From JBBIQS01 sp037442205 (lineage in GTDB: Bacteria > Myxococcota > Myxococcia > Myxococcales > UBA5297), in NCBI GenBank assembly GCA_037442205.1, contig JBBIQS010000041.1, forward strand, positions 6,270-70,269: a stretch of DNA of 64,000 bases. The letters run 5' to 3'. The notes under the pieces were generated by a model, which saw nothing but the letters and a program-made list of their open reading frames with translations, did not search any database and had not been told where the DNA came from. The translations under genes were made by a program, and so were the position numbers. Shown here one piece after another: positions 59,259-64,000 of the stretch; positions within the stretch are counted from its first letter, which is position 1, and every line of letters starts with the position of its first letter.

Positions 59259-59894
59259 TCAAGGCTTCTTGGAAGCCTTCTTGGCCTTGGCCGGCTTGGA
59301 GCCGGCGGCCTTGGGCTTTTCGCCGGCGGTCTTGAGCTCGATCCGGACCAGCTGGTAGCTGCGGCCGGCGGAGTCCTTGGGGAGGTCCTCGGACAGGCCG
59401 TCGACGAGCAAGGCGTAGCGCGAGCCCGGGGTGAGCGGTTCGGCCGGGGTCAGCAGGTACCTGACCGACTCGCTGGTGGCCTCGGAGCGGTCGCCGGATG
59501 GGACCGCCTTGTCGGAATCGTCGAACAGCCGGACGCGGAAGTCCTTGAGCGGGGGCAGCTCCAAGCTGAGCTTGAGGTCGATCGGCAATCCGTCGTTGTC
59601 GCCGCCGCGAACCAGCGGGCGCTCCTGATCGCGCGACAGGGCCTTGACCGTCAGCGTGAGCGGCGCCGGACCCGGCGGCTCGGCCGGCGGGGCGACCACC
59701 AGCGGCCCGGCGTCGGGAAGCGGAGCGGCGGCATCGGGCTCGGGTTCGGCAGCCGCGACTTGCGCGGTTGGCGCGCCGGCCTTGAGCTCGGCGGGCGGCT
59801 CGGTTCGCGGACAGCCAGCGACCGCGACCAGGCAGATCGCGAGCCGCACAGCGGCCCACGGGCGGAAAGAGTTGGCGGTTGGCAGGTTGCCCAT
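59259..59894 (-). CDS. Predicted lipoprotein
   Basis: 211 aa. Lipoprotein signal ending VAVAGCPRT, a Pro/Ala-rich linker, a ~110-aa beta domain (LTLTVKALSRDQERPLVRGG, KDFRVRLFDDSDKAVPSGD, SRYALLVDGLSEDLP) that looks Ig-like, and a Lys/Ala tail (SKPAKAKKASKKP) as in proteins that touch peptidoglycan or nucleic acid. ATG 59894 is chosen over one 12 codons upstream. No family recognised. Confidence 0.65.
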   Translation of the reverse strand: MGNLPTANSFRPWAAVRLAICLVAVAGCPRTEPPAELKAGAPTAQVAAAEPEPDAAAPLPDAGPLVVAPPAEPPGPAPLTLTVKALSRDQERPLVRGGDNDGLPIDLKLSLELPPLKDFRVRLFDDSDKAVPSGDRSEATSESVRYLLTPAEPLTPGSRYALLVDGLSEDLPKDSAGRSYQLVRIELKTAGEKPKAAGSKPAKAKKASKKP

Positions 59895-60071
59895 GGAGCG
59901 CAGAATGCCACGCCCGCGCTCCGCCCGCACTCTGGGCCCAGCGTCCGATAAGATGCATTATGTAAACTACGCCTGTGGGCGACCGAGGGCTCGCGAGCCA
60001 GGGATCCCAGAGCCATTTCTCCCTCTCCCCGGCCGCTTGCAGGCGCCCGGTGGCCGGCATGTCGTCGGGAG

Positions 60072-60929
60072 CTATTTCGATCGCTTGCGCGCGGTCTTGG
60101 CGGCGAGCTTCTGCGGGGCCCGGCGCTCGCCGCGCTCGGCTTTCTCCTTGGGCGCGGTGGCTGCCTTGCCCTTCTCCAGCGATCGGCGAAGCACTTCCGC
60201 GAGGTCCACCACCTGGCCCGGCGGCGGCGCGGGCGGCCGCTTCGGGATCGGCATGCCGGCCAGCTTCTCGTCGATCATCTTGGCGACCTGCTGGTGGTAG
60301 GTGTCCTCGAACTTCGAGGCGTCGAACTTCCCGGACAGCTGGTCGACCAGCAGCCGCGCCAGCTCCTGCTGCTTCTGCGGCACCTCGACTTCCTCCGGGA
60401 TGTTCAGGCCCGCCAGCTCGCGGATCTCGGCCTGGTATCTGAGCGTGTGCAGCACCAGCGCGTTGGCCTCCGCGGTCACCGCGCCCACGTACTCGCGCTC
60501 CTTGAGCACCACCTTGGCGATGCCGACCTTGCCGCTCTCGGCCAGCACCTGCCGCAGCAGCGCGTACGCCCGCTCGGCTCCCTTGGCCGGCTCCAGGTAG
60601 TACGGCGTCTCGTAGAACATCGGGCTGATCTCCTCGCGCCCGACGAACTGCTGGATGTCGACCACTCGCGCGGCCGCCCGCTCGATCCGGTCGAAGTCCT
60701 TGTCCTCGATCACCAGGTACTGGCCCTTGTCATACTCGTAGCCGCGCACGATCTCGTCGTACGGGACCTCGCGATCCTCCAGGCTGCAGAAGCGCTTGAA
60801 CTGCACCGGCCCCTGGTCGCTGCCGTGGAGCATCCGGAACGAGAACCGCTCGCTCTTGGCCGCCAGGTAGAGCTTTACCGGGATGTTCACCAGCCCGAAG
60901 CTGAGCGACCCAGCCCAGATCGGCCTCAT
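60072..60929 (-). CDS. ku: Ku protein (non-homologous end joining)
   Basis: 285 aa. MRPIWAGSLSFGLVNIPVKL, FKRFCSLEDREVPYDEIVRG, FYETPYYLEPAKGAERAYAL and LRYQAEIRELAGLNIPEEVE are the bacterial Ku core (homodimeric DNA-end ring). The last ~60 residues are Lys-rich, as in many bacterial Ku proteins. Works with LigD, which is not in the window. The start ATG 60929 is at the conserved N-terminus. Confidence 0.94.
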   Translation of the reverse strand: MRPIWAGSLSFGLVNIPVKLYLAAKSERFSFRMLHGSDQGPVQFKRFCSLEDREVPYDEIVRGYEYDKGQYLVIEDKDFDRIERAAARVVDIQQFVGREEISPMFYETPYYLEPAKGAERAYALLRQVLAESGKVGIAKVVLKEREYVGAVTAEANALVLHTLRYQAEIRELAGLNIPEEVEVPQKQQELARLLVDQLSGKFDASKFEDTYHQQVAKMIDEKLAGMPIPKRPPAPPPGQVVDLAEVLRRSLEKGKAATAPKEKAERGERRAPQKLAAKTARKRSK

Positions 60930-61412
60930 GCCTTTGCGCTCCTTTCCACGCTCCCCGACCCAGTTGCGGCATCGGCCGCTTCATCCAATTTTGCTCATGC
61001 GGCGGCAGGTGGGATTTCTGTGCTCGTCGCCCTGGAATCCGAGTGGCCTGGCGATGCCGTTCCGTTCTCATCCCGGACGGGATGAAGGATCAAAACGTAC
61101 AGCCCGCGCCCGTCGGGGCCGTTGCCGGGGGTGGGTCGGAATGTACGGTCGGGCGTCGAGAGGCCAAACCTGCCGGAGCGGATCGGGTTGCCGCCGGCAA
61201 TTGTTACCGACCTGCGAGGCCTCGGTGCGAAACGGGACAGTGCAACTGCGCATCACCCCCGAGAGAGGCCCTCGCCGGTCGAATCGGCACGACCGTTGCT
61301 GCTGGGGGGCACGCGGGCGTTGCCGCGGCAGTCTGGCGATTCCAAGGGCGTCTGGTCGGCCGCAGGGCCAGTACGGCCGCAGGGCCAGTAGTCGTTCAGG
61401 AGGTATCACTCG
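60930..61412. other. Long intergenic region before the sigma factor gene
   Basis: 483 bp between divergent ku and the RpoH-type gene. I see no gene, tRNA or riboswitch in it. It contains a 17-bp perfect tandem duplication at 61357-61390 and the ribosome-binding site AGGAGG at 61399-61404. Promoters for both flanking genes should lie here, but none matches a consensus well enough to call. Confidence 0.4.
61357..61390. repeat. Perfect 17-bp tandem duplication
   Basis: CGGCCGCAGGGCCAGTA occurs twice without a gap (61357-61373, 61374-61390), 22 bp before the sigma factor start. Same type of event as the frameshifting duplications at 24478, 63080 and 63724. Confidence 0.9.
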
Positions 61413-62327
61413 ATGCAGCTCTCTACTCTGCCGACCTCGTCGGGTTCACTGGCGATGTACCTGTCGGAGATCAACCAGTTTCCGCTGCTCACCCAGGAGC
61501 TGGAGCAGCAGCTGGCCCGGCGCTTCCGCGACAGCACCGACCTGCAGGCCGCCCACACCCTGATCACCAGCAACCTGCGTTTCGTGGTCAAGGTGGCCTA
61601 CGAGTACCGCTCCTACGGCATCCGGATGGCCGACCTGATCCAGGAGGGAAACATCGGGCTGATGAAGGCGGTGCAGAAGTTCGACCCGGACAAGGGAATC
61701 CGGCTGATCAGCTACGCGGTGTGGTGGATTCGGGCCTACATCCAGAACTACATCCTCAAGAGCTGGTCGCTGGTGAAGCTCGGGACCACCCAGGCCCAGC
61801 GCAAGCTGTTCTTCTCGCTGGCGCGCACCAAGCGCGAGATCGAGAAGATGAACGGCTACGAGGAAGGCACCCCCGACGCCCGCAAGATCGCCAAGAAGCT
61901 TCGGGTCAAGCCGACCGAGGTCATGGAGATGGAGCAGCGGATGGAGGGCCGCGACCTGTCCCTGGACGCGCCGATGGGCGACGACGGCGGCAACACCCAC
62001 GTCGACTTCGTGGTCAGCAAGGCGGTGGGCCAGGACGAGGAGCTGGGCGAGCGCGAGGAGCAGGCGATCGTCAACACCCGGGTCGAGGTGGCGCTGAGCC
62101 GGCTCGACCAGCGGGAGCGGTTCATCATCGAGAAGCGGGTGATGAGCGACAAGCCGATGACCTTGAAGGAGCTGGGGCGGCACTTCGGCTTCTCGCGCGA
62201 GCGGGCCAGGCAGCTGGAGATCCGGGCCAAGGAGAAGCTCAAGCAGGAGCTCACCACCCTGGTCGGCGACCTGCAGATGGAGGCCGCCGAGGTCGACTTC
62301 GCGGCCGCCTCGGCCTCGGAGATGTAG
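61413..62327 (+). CDS. RpoH-type RNA polymerase sigma factor
   Basis: 304 aa. Region 2 (DLIQEGNIGLMKAVQKFDPD, ISYAVWWIRAYIQNYILKSW), the RpoH box QRKLFFSLARTKREI in region 2-3 and region 4 (LKELGRHFGFSRERARQLEI) identify a sigma-32-like factor. In myxobacteria such factors include SigB/SigC, used in stress and development, so heat shock is not certain. ATG 61413 has AGGAGG 8 bp upstream. Confidence 0.92.
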   Translation: MQLSTLPTSSGSLAMYLSEINQFPLLTQELEQQLARRFRDSTDLQAAHTLITSNLRFVVKVAYEYRSYGIRMADLIQEGNIGLMKAVQKFDPDKGIRLISYAVWWIRAYIQNYILKSWSLVKLGTTQAQRKLFFSLARTKREIEKMNGYEEGTPDARKIAKKLRVKPTEVMEMEQRMEGRDLSLDAPMGDDGGNTHVDFVVSKAVGQDEELGEREEQAIVNTRVEVALSRLDQRERFIIEKRVMSDKPMTLKELGRHFGFSRERARQLEIRAKEKLKQELTTLVGDLQMEAAEVDFAAASASEM

Positions 62328-62344
62328 GCCTGCCGCCGAGCGCC

Positions 62345-62572
62345 TGGGAGCGCCGGCATCTTGCCGGCCGCGACGGTCGGTCGAGCGAGCCAAGCCCTCG
62401 GGTCCGCGGTAGGGACTCGGGGGCTTTTCATTCGCTGGGAGCGCCGGCCTTCCATCCGGCCACAGCGGCCGGTCGAGCGAGCCCCAGGCCGGCTCGGTGA
62501 TCCGAGATTCGCGAGGGCAACCGGGTGTCTAGGAGCGCTGGTTTCCAGCCGGCCGAAGGTCGGTGGGCGGCT
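62345..62572. repeat. Three copies of a GC-rich interspersed repeat
   Basis: Copies begin near 62345, 62435 and 62530: GGGAGCGCCGGC, a short spacer with TTCC or CTTG, CCGGCC, then GGTCGGTCGAGC or a variant. With 59171 they form a four-member family, and a shorter relative (GAGCCGGCATCCAAGCCGGC) lies at 9540. Each can fold as a small hairpin. They occupy the whole spacer between the sigma and transporter genes. Confidence 0.65.
62393..62428 (+). terminator. Intrinsic terminator of the sigma factor gene
   Basis: AGCCCTCGGGTCC pairs along its whole length with GGACTCGGGGGCT (two G-T wobbles) around a GCGGTAG loop, followed by four T residues. Confidence 0.7.
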
Positions 62573-62611
62573 TTCCGAAGGCGGCGGGGCCCGTGTTAGA
62601 ACCGCGGGCCC

Positions 62612-64000
62612 ATGAGCCAACCCGCCGCGTCGATCACTGACTCCCCTGCCGCCCAGCCCCCTGCCGGCTCGCCGGCCGAGAAGCCGCGCTACCCGGCGGG
62701 AATCCGCTACATCATCGGCAACGAAGCCTGCGAGCGGTTCAGCTTCTACGGGATGAAGTCGATCCTGTGGATGTACATGGCCGGCATGCTGGCCGCGCAG
62801 CTGGGGCGCAAGGCCGCCGAGGAGCAGGCGACCTCGCGGATGCACCTGTTCATCGCCGGGGTCTACGCCTTCCCGATGATCGGGGCGCTGCTCTCCGACC
62901 GGCTGTTGGGGAAGTACCGGACCATCTTCTGGCTGTCGCTGGTGTACTGCGTCGGGCAGGCGGCGGTGGCGCTGACCGGCTCGACCGAGCAGGGCCTGTT
63001 CCTGGGGCTGGCGCTGATCGCGGTCGGCTCCGGCGGCATCAAACCCTGCGTGTCGGCGCTGGTGGGCGATCAGTTCTCGGCAGCGAATTCCAGCAGCGAA
63101 TTCGAGCCTGGTTTCGGGCATCTACCAGATCTTCTATTTCACCATCAACCTCGGGTCGTTCTTCGCCACGCTGGCCATTCCGTTCTTCAACCAGCGCTTC
63201 GGGCCGACGGTGGCGTTCGGCGTCCCCGGGGTGCTGATGTTCGTGGCCACGGCGATCTTCTGGCTGGGGCGGAACAAGTTCCGGCGGATCGAGCCCAAGC
63301 CGGGCGGGAAGCTGGGGCTGATGGACGCGCTGGCGTCGATCAGCCTGTTCCTGGCGTTCGGGTCGCTGACCTTCACCTCGTCCCTGCCGGGCTGGATCGC
63401 GGCGGCGGTGTCGGTGGGGTTCGTGGCCTTGGGGCTGGGGATTTTCGCGGCCCGGCAGAGAATCCAAGAGGACAATGGGTTCCTCTCGGTTCTCTACCAC
63501 TGCGTCAAAAACGCCGGGAAGCGGGAGCCCGGGGAAGGCTTCTTCGGGCCGGCGCGGCGCCATTTCGGGGAGGAGGCGGCCGAGGGCGGCGCGGCGGTGC
63601 TGCGGATCGCGGGGATCTTCGCCACGGTCAGCCTGTTCTGGGCGCTGTTCGACCAGCACTCCTCGAGCTGGATCGCCCAGGCCAAGCAGATGGACCTGGC
63701 CTTCGAGCTGCCGCTGATCGGGCGGTTCGAGTTCGGTTCGAGTTCCTGCCCAGCCAGACTCCGGCGCTCAACCCGGCGCTGGTGATGCTGATCATCCCGG
63801 GGATGAACTTCCTGGTCTATCCGGCGCTGAAGCGGCTGGGGATCGAGCTGAGCGCGCTGAAGAAGATGTCGATCGGGATGTTCCTGGCGGCGATCTCGTT
63901 CGCGGCGGTGGCGCTGATCCAGATGCGGATCGACGGGCTGGCGGCGGCGGGCGGCAAGGTGAGCGTGGCCTGGCAGCTGATTCCCTACGTGCTGATGACC
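62612..64000 (+). CDS. POT-family peptide transporter, frame broken twice (3' end off the window)
   Basis: Proton-coupled oligopeptide (POT/PTR) transporter. NEACERFSFYGMKSILWMYM is the family's N-terminal signature (E-R-F-x-x-Y-G), and GSGGIKPCVSALVGDQFSA is the second. Then IYQIFYFTINLGSFFATLAI, FWALFDQHSSSWIAQA and several membrane helices follow. As sequenced, the frame breaks at 63091 (13 bp inserted) and returns to its first frame at 63735 (11 bp inserted). Removing both gives one continuous product (SAANSSLVSGIYQ at the first, IGRFEFLPSQTP at the second). Confidence 0.85.
   Translation, partial: MSQPAASITDSPAAQPPAGSPAEKPRYPAGIRYIIGNEACERFSFYGMKSILWMYMAGMLAAQLGRKAAEEQATSRMHLFIAGVYAFPMIGALLSDRLLGKYRTIFWLSLVYCVGQAAVALTGSTEQGLFLGLALIAVGSGGIKPCVSALVGDQFSAANSSSEFEPGFGHLPDLLFHHQPRVVLRHAGHSVLQPALRADGGVRRPRGADVRGHGDLLAGAEQVPADRAQAGREAGADGRAGVDQPVPGVRVADLHLVPAGLDRGGGVGGVRGLGAGDFRGPAENPRGQWVPLGSLPLRQKRREAGARGRLLRAGAAPFRGGGGRGRRGGAADRGDLRHGQPVLGAVRPALLELDRPGQADGPGLRAAADRAVRVRFEFLPSQTPALNPALVMLIIPGMNFLVYPALKRLGIELSALKKMSIGMFLAAISFAAVALIQMRIDGLAAAGGKVSVAWQLIPYVLMT
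63080..63103. repeat. Duplicated 11-mer with 13-bp insertion
   Basis: GCAGCGAATTC occurs at 63080-63090 and 63093-63103, separated by CA. The net 13-bp insertion frameshifts the transporter gene. Confidence 0.85.
63724..63745. repeat. Perfect 11-bp tandem duplication
   Basis: GGTTCGAGTTC occurs at 63724-63734 and 63735-63745. The extra 11 bp compensates the +13 upstream, so the frame returns but the 210 codons between are scrambled. Confidence 0.9.

Noticed and set aside
63080..63103. Duplicated GAATTC as a cloning or adaptor scar
   Set aside because: Similar duplications without restriction sites occur at 24478, 61357 and 63724, so the EcoRI-like hexamer is probably coincidental.

Overview
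The window is a high-GC chromosomal segment of a Myxococcota-type (deltaproteobacterial) bacterium carrying one integrated prophage of about 26.2 kb. Lineage evidence: three exported proteins end in MYXO-CTERM-like tails (Cys motif, hydrophobic helix, Arg cluster; genes at 10663, 17328 and 24763), the left edge holds an encapsulin very close to Myxococcus EncA, and many predicted lipoproteins and Cys-rich exported proteins are present.

Left host arm (1-28.5 kb): encapsulin shell fragment; a class II Fic enzyme divergent from a ribbon-helix-helix protein; a P1-family peptidase; phosphatidylserine decarboxylase, hisS and a TlpA-like thioredoxin in a tight run; a matrixin-type protease; miaA; hydroxybutyryl-CoA dehydrogenase and crotonase; miaB; gamma-carbonic anhydrase; a cyclic-nucleotide-binding protein. 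A GEMM-I (cyclic dinucleotide) riboswitch plus intrinsic terminator precedes a secreted beta-propeller protein. A four-gene envelope cluster follows (Ig-like protein, very large outer-membrane barrel, MYXO-CTERM surface protein, lipoprotein). The barrel gene is frameshifted by a perfect 38-bp tandem duplication.

Prophage (28557-54775): it sits in tRNA-Val(CAC), bounded by identical 46-bp att cores. A leftward early operon (int, AlpA-like, ASCH, DUF5131, MazG-like, ParB-like and others) and a rightward early operon (Acb2/Tad1-like cyclic-nucleotide sponge, phage sigma factor, replication initiator with internal iterons, TIR-like and PIN-like proteins) diverge from a lambda-like switch with matching operators at both promoters. 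Two leftward genes for a secreted protein and a lipoprotein look like lysogenic conversion genes. The leftward late block has no recognisable terminase, portal, tail tube, tape measure or baseplate. It has a small FtsK/HerA-type packaging ATPase, tiny paralogous membrane proteins, a beta-rich 209-aa capsid-protein candidate, about eleven membrane-anchored proteins, a HEXXH protease, a membrane-anchored muralytic candidate, a spike-like protein and a holin candidate. I read it as a tailless, probably membrane-containing phage not obviously belonging to a described family. A repeated promoter with an internal palindrome drives the late genes. In the excised circle, int would be in frame with the excisionase-like late gene, and the early-left and late operons would become contiguous.

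Right host arm (54.8-64 kb): a Panacea (SocA-like) antitoxin with its partner directly beside attR, an outer-membrane protein, a TPR membrane protein, a BamB-like propeller and a Nudix enzyme, a lipoprotein, Ku, an RpoH-type sigma factor, and a POT-family transporter broken by two further short duplications (13 and 11 bp inserted). A short GC-rich repeat family occupies the spacers. Start codons are often GTG or TTG and were chosen on ribosome-binding sites and overlaps.
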